Shown: positions 1 to 5,704 of the stretch, piece after piece
How positions within the stretch are numbered: the stretch's first letter is position 1
How the letters are laid out: every line of letters begins with the position of its first letter
Source: Synergistaceae bacterium
GTDB taxonomy: Bacteria > Synergistota > Synergistia > Synergistales > Aminobacteriaceae
DNA: 5,704 nt
Direction of reading: 5' to 3'
Assembly (NCBI GenBank): GCA_017394925.1
Contig: JAFPWQ010000080.1
Location: 1 to 5,704, forward strand
The notes under the pieces: model-generated
What the model saw: the letters and a program-made list of their open reading frames with translations, nothing else
Told to the model about the DNA's origin: nothing
The model's database searches: none
Made by a program: the position numbers and the translations under genes

Positions 1-636
1 AGTGTGATTCGTGAATCAGGAATTGAAGATTTAGACATGAGGACATTGAATGATGCGTTATTTTCATTTTCGGGAATGCGTCTTCAGTGCCCTCCTGCTG
101 TATCTGCAATCAAAATTGAAGGTAAGCCCGCACATAAACTCGCACGTTCAGGTGTTGACGTTAAGATTGATGCACGGCCTGTGTATTTCAGGAATATACG
201 TGTGATTGAAGCACTCAGTCATGAAGGCACAATTGAGCTTGAAGTCCAGTGCGGAAGAGGGACATATATACGGAGTCTTGCACATGATTTAGGCGTTATG
301 ACGAGCTGCGGTGCTTATGTGAAATCGCTTGAGAGAATATCAGCCGGAAATTTTCACGTGAACGATGCAAATAATCCTGACGATGAAAAATATACTCTCA
401 TAAGATTATCTGAACTCGCAAAAAATTTTTCACGCGTTTATCTTTCACCAAGAGACGCAAAGACCTTCATTAACGGAATGGCTGTATTATCGCGTCATGC
501 AGAATACACATCAAGAGGCATTGCAGAACTCAGAGATTATGTGTGCGTTGAAGGCGATGACTTTCTCGGCTTCGGTGCTTATGCAGGATATGAATATATA
601 CGTCCCCTTGTGATTGTCCCAAAGGATTTTTTCTGA
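1..636 (+). CDS. truB: tRNA pseudouridine(55) synthase TruB, 5'-truncated by window edge
   Basis: TruB isomerises U55 in the T-loop of tRNAs to pseudouridine in the cytoplasm. The reading frame is open from the first base, and about 211 residues are visible against roughly 300 for the family, so about 100 N-terminal residues, including the catalytic-Asp region, lie before the window. Counting from the GTG at base 4, the family block PPAVSAIKIEGKPAHKLAR begins at residue 30. The second hallmark, GTYIRSLAHDLG, is at 86-97 and is followed by a cysteine/glycine turn and the LERISAGNF strand (109-117). Residues from about 150 (DAKTFINGM) to the end (IRPLVIVP) look like the small C-terminal PUA-like domain. 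The GTG at base 4 is not a real start, because homology runs across it. The stop is followed after one base by the ribF ATG, which suggests coupled translation. Identification is secure from conserved motifs; catalysis cannot be judged because the active-site Asp is outside the window. Confidence 0.95.
   Translation, partial: SVIRESGIEDLDMRTLNDALFSFSGMRLQCPPAVSAIKIEGKPAHKLARSGVDVKIDARPVYFRNIRVIEALSHEGTIELEVQCGRGTYIRSLAHDLGVMTSCGAYVKSLERISAGNFHVNDANNPDDEKYTLIRLSELAKNFSRVYLSPRDAKTFINGMAVLSRHAEYTSRGIAELRDYVCVEGDDFLGFGAYAGYEYIRPLVIVPKDFF
621..626 (+). promoter_or_regulatory. Shine-Dalgarno of ribF, deciding the start at 638
   Basis: AAAGGA sits inside the last truB codons, 11 bases before ATG 638. 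The frame could be extended eight codons upstream to a TTG at 614, but this TTG has no comparable ribosome site. The extension would also add residues before the family's N-terminal strand that look unlike RibF. ATG 638, one base after the truB stop, is therefore preferred. The spacing is slightly long, which fits re-initiation by ribosomes finishing truB. Confidence 0.5.
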
Positions 637-637
637 C

Positions 638-1597
638 ATGCTGATAATTATAGGTGCGTTTGACGGTTTTCACAGAGGCCATGAAGAACTATTAAACATA
701 TGCAGGCGTAATGCTGAAGGCTCTGACTGGGGCGTAATATCATTTTATCCTCATCCATATGAGTTCATGCACAAGACTAATCACTCGGTCTTTACGCTCT
801 CAGAACGCGAATTGATTCGTAATATCATAGGCATTCCCAATATGTATGTATTGAAGTTCGATGACGCATTGAGAAATTTGCAGCCTGAAGAATTCTGGAA
901 GTTACTGCGTGAGAGATTCAATGTTGACGGTCTTGTCATGGGAAGTGATTTTCACTTTGGGCTTAACCGTTCGGGCAATGCAGAATCACTTGCAGAACTC
1001 GCCAGGCATGACGGCATAAACAGAATCATAATTGCTGATTTGCTCAACAAGGGCAGATACTCAAGCTCAAACGTACGCAATGAGATTCTCGCAGGCAATG
1101 TGAAATCCGCATGTGAAATTCTCGGTTATCCGTTCTTCATGATGAGCAATATAATTCACGGCAATCAAAGAGGACGAAAAATGAATTTCCCCACAGCAAA
1201 TTTGAATCTCTCAGAGCATCATATAATCCCGAAATCAGGAGTGTATGCTTCAATTGTACTCGTTGAACATGAATATCATTGCGGGGCATTATCCATTGGG
1301 AATAATCCGACATTCAAAGACGTAAATGAATTACGCGCCGAAGTTCATATTCTGGATTTTCACGGTGATGTTTATGATTCAATTATGCCTGTATTCCTGA
1401 TAGAACGAGTCAGAGATATTAAGACATTCAAGAATGAATCAGCATTGATGACTCAGATTGAGAATGATATTCAACTATGCAGGAGAATATATGAGGAGGT
1501 GATGAGACGCGAAGACATGAAAAAATTTTTTGAGATTGCAGAGAGAGTGTATTATTCTAAGAAAAATTTTGTACCCGAAATTATACAGCTAATATAA
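638..1597 (+). CDS. ribF: Bifunctional riboflavin kinase / FAD synthetase RibF
   Basis: RibF phosphorylates riboflavin to FMN and adenylates FMN to FAD. From ATG 638 the protein is 319 residues, close to the family length. The N-terminal FMN adenylyltransferase domain has the nucleotidyl-transferase motif GAFDGFHRGH (6-15), the MGSDFHFG block (101-108) and YSSSNVR (141-147, the family's ISSTxIR). The C-terminal flavokinase domain shows GNQRGRKMNFPTAN (175-188), PKSGVYA (198-204), GNNPTF (221-226) and AEVHILDF with the likely catalytic Glu at 235. The protein begins directly at the first beta strand, so it lacks the 10-20 residue lead-in seen in E. coli RibF. It carries about 35 residues beyond the usual last helix (RRIYEE, 282-287), which are rich in Lys, Phe and Tyr and match nothing I recognise. 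The first Gly of the kinase GFPTAN motif is Asn here. It lies one base after truB and 13 bases before tatD. Confidence 0.95.
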   Translation: MLIIIGAFDGFHRGHEELLNICRRNAEGSDWGVISFYPHPYEFMHKTNHSVFTLSERELIRNIIGIPNMYVLKFDDALRNLQPEEFWKLLRERFNVDGLVMGSDFHFGLNRSGNAESLAELARHDGINRIIIADLLNKGRYSSSNVRNEILAGNVKSACEILGYPFFMMSNIIHGNQRGRKMNFPTANLNLSEHHIIPKSGVYASIVLVEHEYHCGALSIGNNPTFKDVNELRAEVHILDFHGDVYDSIMPVFLIERVRDIKTFKNESALMTQIENDIQLCRRIYEEVMRREDMKKFFEIAERVYYSKKNFVPEIIQLI

Positions 1598-1610
1598 CAG
1601 AAAGAATAAA

Positions 1611-2390
1611 ATGCTTATAGACACACATTGTCATTTAAACTCACAGGAATTAAGACTAAAAGCAAGAACGTTAATATCGCGTGCATGGGAAGCCGGAGTG
1701 AAACGCATGGTAATTGTCGGCTGTGATTACGAAGACAGCTGCGAGGCCGCCGGAATGAGCGAAGACTTTTCACAGTTCGGACTGTACGCATCAATCGGAA
1801 TTCATCCGCATGAATCATCACGTTACGATAATATCCCCTCAGAATTTCACAGAATAATAAAAAGTGAACGCGTTGTGGCTGTCGGTGAGATTGGACTCGA
1901 CTATCATTATGATCATTCACCGCATGAAGACCAGATACGAATGTTTGAGCTTCAATTGAAATTTGCGCGTGAAAATCATATGCCCGTAATACTTCACATC
2001 AGGGACGCAATGAATGACGCGATGAAAATTTTACGGAACTACAAAGATTTGAATCTTTTATTTCATTGTTACTCAGGAGGACTCGAATATCTTGATGAAA
2101 TTCTTGAAGATAATAATATATGCGCGTTCGGAGGTGCTGTAACATGGGCAGGAAAAAATTCTGATTCACTGCGTGAGGTAGTCAGAAGAATCCCATTGCA
2201 TAATATCGTGCTTGAGACTGACAGCCCGTATATGTCTCCTGCACCTTACAGAGGAAAAGTGAATGAGCCTTCGTATGTGAGATTTGTATATGAGGCAGTA
2301 TCACATGAAAAGAATATAACTATGGAGGAGTTAGAAAAGAGAGTTGAAGATAACGCAGAAAGATTTTTCAGATTTGATGAGAACCGGTGA
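1611..2390 (+). CDS. tatD: TatD-family metal-dependent hydrolase (DNase)
   Basis: A 259-residue TIM-barrel hydrolase of the TatD/YcfH family, whose characterised members are metal-dependent nucleases acting mainly on DNA 3' ends. Despite the name, they are not needed for Tat export. Family motifs appear in order: DTHCHLN (4-10) with metal ligands H6 and H8; GEIGLDY (92-98) with E93; ILHIRDA (127-133) with H129; LFHCYSGG (150-157) with H152; and LETDSPYMSP (201-210) with D204, followed by YRGKVNEPSYV (213-223). The ligand set is complete and the length is typical, so the enzyme should be active. ATG 1611 places the first strand exactly where the family begins. The ribosome site is weak (AGAAAGAA, 1600-1607), consistent with coupling to ribF 13 bases upstream. 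YcfH, YjjV and TatD paralogues cannot be told apart here, so the symbol is a family label. Confidence 0.92.
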   Translation: MLIDTHCHLNSQELRLKARTLISRAWEAGVKRMVIVGCDYEDSCEAAGMSEDFSQFGLYASIGIHPHESSRYDNIPSEFHRIIKSERVVAVGEIGLDYHYDHSPHEDQIRMFELQLKFARENHMPVILHIRDAMNDAMKILRNYKDLNLLFHCYSGGLEYLDEILEDNNICAFGGAVTWAGKNSDSLREVVRRIPLHNIVLETDSPYMSPAPYRGKVNEPSYVRFVYEAVSHEKNITMEELEKRVEDNAERFFRFDENR

Positions 2391-2402
2391 TGACATATAA
2401 AA

Positions 2403-3539
2403 ATGTTTAAATTCAAGATTATCGCGGAATGCCCGGTAACAGGAGCAAGAGCCGGAGAGTTAATCACGCCTCACGGAATAATACATACGCCTGTGTTCAT
2501 GCCTGTAGGAACGCTTGCAACAGTAAAAGCGATGTCTCCTCATGAACTCGAAGCAATAAAATCGCAGATCATATTAGGCAACACGTATCATTTATATCTC
2601 AGGCCCGGCCCGGAAATAATTGCTCAGGCGGGCGGACTTCACAAATTCATGAACTGGGAGAAGCCCATACTCACAGATTCGGGAGGCTTTCAGGTCTTTT
2701 CACTCGCACGTCTTCAGAAAATCACGGATGAAAATGTATTATGCCGTTCACATATAGATGGCTCACAGTTAATCATGTCGCCGGAATGGTCAATGTATAT
2801 GCAGGGTGTATTAGGCTCGGATATTGCGATGTGCTTTGATCAGTGCGTTGAGATCCCCACGACACACGAGAAAGCAGAAGAGGCAGTGAGACGCACAACG
2901 TTATGGGCAGAACGAAGCAAAGAATATTTTGACGCTCATAATGATGCAAATCGTCAGGCGTTATTCGGAATTGTTCAGGGGTCAGTGTATGATGATTTGA
3001 GAATCAGAAGTGCGAATGAAATCACGAACATGAATTTTCCCGGCTATGCAATCGGAGGTTTATCTGTCGGTGAATCTCACGAAGAAATGTATCGCATTCT
3101 TGACGTTCTAAAGGACATTATGCCGCATGAAAAACCGCGTTACTTAATGGGAGTAGGCTATCCGTCAAATATAGTTGAGGGCATTGCAAGAGGAATTGAT
3201 ATGTTCGACTGCGTTATGCCCACACGGAACGGCAGAAACGGCACAATGTTTACTTCATTCGGACGTGTGAACATTCGCGGACAGAAATATGCGCATGACT
3301 TCACAGCGTTAGACCCTGAATGCGACTGCTACACCTGCAGGAATTTCACGAGGGCATATCTGAGACATCTGGCCATGTGCGGAGAAATATTATCAGCGAG
3401 GTTATGTACGTGGCATAATCTGAGATTCACGATTCGAATCGCTGAACAGGCGCGCGAGGCAATAATTGAAGGCAGATTCCCAGAATACATAGAGAGATTC
3501 AAATCACAGTTTCATGATGACAATCACGGCGAAGACTAG
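2403..3539 (+). CDS. tgt: tRNA-guanine(34) transglycosylase Tgt
   Basis: Tgt swaps guanine 34 in GUN anticodons (Asp, Asn, His, Tyr tRNAs) for the queuosine precursor preQ1. The 378-residue length is standard for the bacterial enzyme. Visible motifs are ILGNTYHLYLRPG (57-69), LTDSGGFQVFSL (90-101) with D92, CFDQC (144-148), GIVQGSVYDDLR (189-200), YAIGGLSVGE (215-224) and MFDCVMPTRNGRNG (267-280) with the expected nucleophile D269. The zinc site is CDCYTC plus HN (C307, C309, C312, H338). Positions are offset by a few residues from E. coli Tgt, so all key residues are present. A GGTGAT element (2386-2391) over the tatD stop may act as ribosome site 11 bases before ATG 2403. No queuosine synthesis genes (queA, queC-G) or secD/yajC neighbours are in the window. 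The last codons and stop lie in the first copy of an 87-base-offset repeat; the second copy preserves a near-identical terminal reading (DNNSED, stop) outside the gene. Confidence 0.97.
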   Translation: MFKFKIIAECPVTGARAGELITPHGIIHTPVFMPVGTLATVKAMSPHELEAIKSQIILGNTYHLYLRPGPEIIAQAGGLHKFMNWEKPILTDSGGFQVFSLARLQKITDENVLCRSHIDGSQLIMSPEWSMYMQGVLGSDIAMCFDQCVEIPTTHEKAEEAVRRTTLWAERSKEYFDAHNDANRQALFGIVQGSVYDDLRIRSANEITNMNFPGYAIGGLSVGESHEEMYRILDVLKDIMPHEKPRYLMGVGYPSNIVEGIARGIDMFDCVMPTRNGRNGTMFTSFGRVNIRGQKYAHDFTALDPECDCYTCRNFTRAYLRHLAMCGEILSARLCTWHNLRFTIRIAEQAREAIIEGRFPEYIERFKSQFHDDNHGED

Positions 3540-3586
3540 CAAAATGAATCCCGAACATGAAATCATTTCACAGGCAGGAGAGATGA
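3519..3586 (+). repeat. Direct repeat at tgt/tsaC junction, copy 1
   Basis: This 68-base segment recurs 87 bases downstream with 56 of 68 positions identical by hand alignment. The longest unbroken match runs from 3546 to 3569 (24 bases). The copy holds the last codons of tgt (DNHGED and the TAG stop), the four-base gap, ATG 3544 and the codons for NPEHEIISQA. The offset of 29 codons keeps the tsaC frame open through both copies. It looks like a tandem duplication of the gene junction, with 19 bases (3587-3605) between the matching parts. Confidence 0.85.
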
Positions 3587-4575
3587 ATACAGAGAAGGTA
3601 ATTCAGACAATAACAGCGAAGATTAACACGTGGAATCCCGAACATGAAATCATTTCGCAGGCCGCAGAGATAATACGTTCAGGGGGACTCGTTTCATTTC
3701 CGACAGAAACAGTTTACGGTCTTGGTGCTGATGCTCTTAACGCTGATGCAGTAACGAAAATTTACGCCGCAAAGGGAAGACCTTCGGATAATCCGTTAAT
3801 ACTTCATGTTGCCAGTTATGCGCAGGCTGAATCACTCGTATACATGAATGACATTGCAAAGAAATTAATTCATGAGTTCTGGCCCTCACCTTTAACGCTC
3901 GTACTGCCTGCAAGAAATATTATCCCATTGAAGACTCGCGGAGGGCTCGACACAGCCGCAATAAGAATGCCCAATAACCCCATTGCACTGGCACTAATCG
4001 AAGAATCGCGTACACCAATAGCAGCTCCCAGTGCGAATATCAGCGGAAGGCCAAGCCCTACGGATTATGAGAGCGTGTATCATGACATGAACGGAAGAAT
4101 AGACATGATACTTGATGGAGGAATCTGCGACATTGGAATTGAGTCTACAGTGATTGACGTAACGAACCCGGAAAAAATTTTGCTTTTACGTCCCGGCGGA
4201 ATGTCAATTGAAGCAATCGAGAGTGTAATAAATTCCCGTCTTGGACTTCCTGATGATAACAGCAAAAAGAGATCACCTGGCACAAGATACAGGCATTATG
4301 CACCGTCAATTCCCGTAAAAATCTGGAGACGCGGCGATTCATTTCCTGATTGTGATTCAAATTCATGCGGCTATATGGGACTTCATGATCCTGAATGCAA
4401 TTGCACGGAAAAAATTATATTCGATGACATAAAGAATTACACTCGCGGATTATTCGCAGGCTTCAGAAAATTCGAGCGCGAAAAGTTTTCATGCATTGTC
4501 GTTGAATGGCCATGTGATAATTCAGGTACAGGCGCAGGACTTCAGGACAGAATAACAAGAGCGTCATGTGTATAA
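3544..4575 (+). CDS. tsaC: Threonylcarbamoyl-AMP synthase, two-domain Sua5/YwlC type
   Basis: The enzyme makes threonylcarbamoyl-AMP from threonine, bicarbonate and ATP, the first step of t6A37 in ANN-decoding tRNAs. Numbered from ATG 3544 (343 residues), the YrdC domain has PTETVYGLG (53-61), KGRPSDNPL with K77 and R79, PSANISGRPSP with S163 and N165, and IESTVID (199-205). The Sua5 linker signature SPGTRYRHYAP is at 244-254. A Sua5 C-terminal domain follows, with TRGLFAGFR and a Gly-rich GTGAGLQDRITRAS end. Starts at 3514, 3544 and 3583 are all possible. 3544 sits four bases after the tgt stop. 3583 gives 330 residues and an N-terminus most like B. subtilis YwlC, but its AGGAG (3576-3580) is only two bases away. 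Because of the junction repeat, NPEHEIISQA appears twice (2-11 and 31-40). Cysteines 270, 275, 285 and 287 are unusual for this domain. Function is secure; the start is not. Confidence 0.93.
   Translation: MNPEHEIISQAGEMNTEKVIQTITAKINTWNPEHEIISQAAEIIRSGGLVSFPTETVYGLGADALNADAVTKIYAAKGRPSDNPLILHVASYAQAESLVYMNDIAKKLIHEFWPSPLTLVLPARNIIPLKTRGGLDTAAIRMPNNPIALALIEESRTPIAAPSANISGRPSPTDYESVYHDMNGRIDMILDGGICDIGIESTVIDVTNPEKILLLRPGGMSIEAIESVINSRLGLPDDNSKKRSPGTRYRHYAPSIPVKIWRRGDSFPDCDSNSCGYMGLHDPECNCTEKIIFDDIKNYTRGLFAGFRKFEREKFSCIVVEWPCDNSGTGAGLQDRITRASCV
3606..3673 (+). repeat. Direct repeat at tgt/tsaC junction, copy 2
   Basis: Second copy of the junction repeat, wholly inside tsaC. In the tgt reading frame it still encodes DNNSED followed by TAA (3624-3626), echoing the true tgt end DNHGED-TAG. 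The base position matching the copy-1 start codon ATG (3544) is TGG here (3631). In the tsaC frame it encodes ITAKINTW and NPEHEIISQA. Loss of the start codon while the frame stays open is what would be expected if translation now starts in or near copy 1. Confidence 0.85.
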
Positions 4576-4576
4576 T
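4571..4576 (+). promoter_or_regulatory. Possible -10 box of an internal promoter
   Basis: A perfect TATAAT overlaps the tsaC stop and lies about 30 bases before the next Shine-Dalgarno and start codons, so a transcript beginning near 4583 would have a short leader. No good -35 hexamer is seen at 16-18 bases; the nearest candidate (AGGACA, 4544-4549) is 21 bases away, and an extended TGn element is off by one base. In AT-rich DNA a single hexamer is weak evidence. Confidence 0.22.
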
Positions 4577-4595
4577 AAGAGAAAAAAATTAATAG

Positions 4596-4603
4596 AAGGA
4601 GTG
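4596..4603 (+). promoter_or_regulatory. Strong Shine-Dalgarno before the membrane/zinc-ribbon gene
   Basis: AAGGAGTG is the clearest ribosome site of any gene junction in the window. From the end of AAGGAG (4601) it is six bases to ATG 4608, the ideal distance, but 14 bases to ATG 4616, which opens the long frame. The optimal start therefore reads only three codons before a stop. This indicates either coupled re-initiation or a one-base frameshift just after the start. Confidence 0.75.
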
Positions 4604-4607
4604 AAAG

Positions 4608-4619
4608 ATGAATAAATGA
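4608..4619 (+). other. Three-codon leader reading frame (Met-Asn-Lys-stop)
   Basis: ATG AAT AAA TGA lies six bases after a strong Shine-Dalgarno. Its stop overlaps the start of the downstream gene in the ATGA form (4616-4619), the classic arrangement for termination-reinitiation. One extra A in the AAA run (4614-4616) would make the frame read Met-Asn-Lys-Met-Ser-Trp and join it to the long gene. It may thus be a real coupling minigene, a recent start-site frameshift, or an assembly error in a short homopolymer. Confidence 0.5.
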
Positions 4620-5659
4620 GCTGGATAATTTTAGCGTTGACTTTAGGCGCATCAATCACATCTATAATTCACGGCGTATTTATGCTTTTCGGCTCACTGT
4701 CAATAACAGGAGCAGCAATTCCCGGAATACCTTCAACAATGCTTGCGAGTCTTCCGGTAGTCTCGGCTATATTTGCGTTAATCGGAGGGATAATAGCCTT
4801 CAATCAAAATAAATGGGGAGCGTTATTTCTGTTTATTGCGATGGGACTATGTGCGGCAACACGCGATACATGGCTGTATGCAGGGTTATATTTCTTCGCG
4901 GGGGTATTCTGTTTTCTTCTGAGGCCGAAACAGCAGAACGATTACGATGATTATATTTACGGTGATGAAGAAGATGAAGAATATGACGAACCTGAAGACG
5001 GAGAAAGTGATAAACCTTATGCAGGGCGTGAGGGAAAAGATTTTTATTATGAAGATGAACCTCCCGAACAGATTAATACGCCTCCCGGAGAAAGACGAAG
5101 ACATTCACCGTTCAGACGCATAAATCATGATATGAACTCTCTGCCTGAAGTTGATGATTCTGACATTGGACTTCAGTTAAATATGGAACCTGCAAAAGTA
5201 CGCCGCCGAATAACTAAATCATGCCCTGAATGCGGAGCTATAGTTTCACGTGATGAGAGTATATGTTCAAACTGCGGTGCAAAATTATTCGTTGCACCTG
5301 ATGATATTAATACGCCTGAGCCTTTGATGCCCGTTACACCCGCAGATGATGACAAGAACCTTCAGACTGTGAGCGAACATTTAGCCTCACCAGTTAATAT
5401 TAATGACGATTCAGAAAAGATAACGGGCATTCAAGATGTTGGAGATATTGAAGATTTTAATGAATCAAATGAAAATATTTCACCTGAAATTGCATCTGTT
5501 GAGGGAATAAATTTAAACGAGGATTTAAATGAGGAGGAAGAATACGGAGAAATGAGTACAGTACAGACAGCTGCACCGAATTATCGTTTAATAAAGCACA
5601 GACGGAATGAAAGAATTGAACAGGATTATGAGCCTCAGAGAGTGAGCATGAAGAAGTGA
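4616..5659 (+). CDS. Uncharacterised four-helix membrane protein with cytoplasmic zinc ribbon and acidic tail
   Basis: I do not recognise this as a named gene. The 347 residues fall into four parts. First come four hydrophobic segments at about 3-28, 43-62, 67-82 and 86-102. Their pattern (a small-residue TM2 ending IGGIIAF, a short NQNKWG loop, then a closely spaced TM3 and TM4) resembles DUF4064-like proteins, but that is tentative. Second is a very acidic, Tyr-rich linker (108-155; DEEDEEYDEPEDGE at 117-130). Third is a double CxxC zinc ribbon, CPEC at 203-206 and CSNC at 217-220, flanked by a basic stretch (VRRRITK, 195-201). Fourth is a low-complexity acidic tail (228-312) with a basic end. 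RPK directly after the last helix favours cytoplasmic placement of the ribbon and tail. ATG 4616 is the first in-frame start, though the ribosome site points to ATG 4608 in another frame. No enzymatic motif is visible. A scaffold, sensor or regulator at the membrane is possible but unproven. Confidence 0.85.
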   Translation: MSWIILALTLGASITSIIHGVFMLFGSLSITGAAIPGIPSTMLASLPVVSAIFALIGGIIAFNQNKWGALFLFIAMGLCAATRDTWLYAGLYFFAGVFCFLLRPKQQNDYDDYIYGDEEDEEYDEPEDGESDKPYAGREGKDFYYEDEPPEQINTPPGERRRHSPFRRINHDMNSLPEVDDSDIGLQLNMEPAKVRRRITKSCPECGAIVSRDESICSNCGAKLFVAPDDINTPEPLMPVTPADDDKNLQTVSEHLASPVNINDDSEKITGIQDVGDIEDFNESNENISPEIASVEGINLNEDLNEEEEYGEMSTVQTAAPNYRLIKHRRNERIEQDYEPQRVSMKK

Positions 5660-5677
5660 AACAGCAGACCCCTAAGA

Positions 5678-5704
5678 ATGAACAGAATGAACGATGAAGC
5701 TGCG
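5678..5704 (+). CDS. Possible start of a downstream gene, cut by window edge
   Basis: After the stop at 5657-5659 an ATG at 5678 opens nine codons (Met-Asn-Arg-Met-Asn-Asp-Glu-Ala-Ala) that run off the window. A second ATG follows at 5687. There is no convincing Shine-Dalgarno before either. Another ATG at 5694 in a different frame reads Met-Lys-Leu and is an equal rival. Short spacing fits the operon pattern, but nine codons cannot establish a gene or product. Confidence 0.2.

Noticed and set aside
614..637. Upstream TTG start for ribF
   Set aside because: It would add eight residues encoded inside truB with no ribosome site. ATG 638 starts exactly at the family's first strand and follows the truB stop by one base.
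1569..1598. Promoter-like TTGTAC / TATAAC pair before tatD
   Set aside because: The -35 matches only three of six positions, and the predicted start would leave almost no leader before ATG 1611; close spacing favours read-through from ribF.
1615..1920. 101-codon open frame on the - strand inside tatD
   Set aside because: It lies opposite a tatD frame with complete metal-ligand motifs, its product resembles no known family, and no ribosome site was evident; it is a shadow frame.
2246..2467. - strand frame across the tatD/tgt junction
   Set aside because: It overlaps conserved coding sequence of both genes and has no recognisable product; treated as a shadow.
4080..4366. Two overlapping - strand frames within tsaC
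   Set aside because: They are antisense to the YrdC domain and Sua5 linker motifs and have no independent support.
5072..5323. Repeated ATTAATACGCCT in the last gene (encoding Ile-Asn-Thr-Pro twice)
   Set aside because: A 12-base match within a low-complexity, Pro/Asp-rich region is too short to call a repeat element.
4886..5355. - strand frames opposite the acidic linker and zinc ribbon
   Set aside because: Runs of GAA/GAT codons on the + strand read as Phe/Ile-rich hydrophobic peptides on the other strand; this explains the apparent membrane-like product at 4886-5104.
5656..5697. GTG-initiated 13-codon frame overlapping the last stop as GTGA
   Set aside because: It is short, has no Shine-Dalgarno and encodes a Gln/Asn-rich peptide with no features; chance is the simplest explanation.

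Overview
This is a bacterial window carrying one tightly packed, single-direction gene run on the + strand. It holds the 3' part of truB, then ribF, a tatD-family gene, tgt, a two-domain Sua5/YwlC-type tsaC, and an unnamed gene for a membrane-anchored zinc-ribbon protein. Domain types (TruB, bifunctional RibF, bacterial Tgt without a PUA domain) show that the source is a bacterium. Base composition looks moderately AT-rich by eye. The phylum cannot be fixed from these genes. The gene order vaguely recalls Synergistota, but that is memory, not evidence in the sequence.

Layout: 1-636 is truB with its 5' end cut off by the window edge. ribF (638-1597) starts one base after the truB stop. tatD (1611-2390) and tgt (2403-3539) follow with gaps of 12-13 bases. 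The tgt/tsaC junction at about 3519-3673 contains an imperfect direct repeat at an 87-base offset. It includes the end of tgt and the start of tsaC, so the tsaC N-terminus is partly duplicated. tsaC ends at 4575. After a 40-base gap comes the membrane/zinc-ribbon gene (4616-5659), whose start is unusual: the best-placed Shine-Dalgarno serves a three-codon reading frame (4608-4619) that overlaps the real start as ATGA. The last 45 bases may hold the start of another gene. No terminator hairpin, RNA gene, CRISPR array or mobile element was seen, and there is no gene-free stretch over 300 bases.

How the genes work together: three of the six products modify tRNA: TruB (pseudouridine 55), Tgt (queuosine pathway at position 34) and TsaC (first step of t6A37). 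RibF makes FMN and FAD, and the TatD-family protein is a metal-dependent nuclease. Spacing suggests co-transcription and translational coupling as a housekeeping operon. The final gene is the only one without a recognisable function. No defence, toxin or other specialised accessory system is visible. The most notable features are the junction duplication, the leader mini-frame or frameshift before the last gene, and the uncharacterised zinc-ribbon membrane protein itself.
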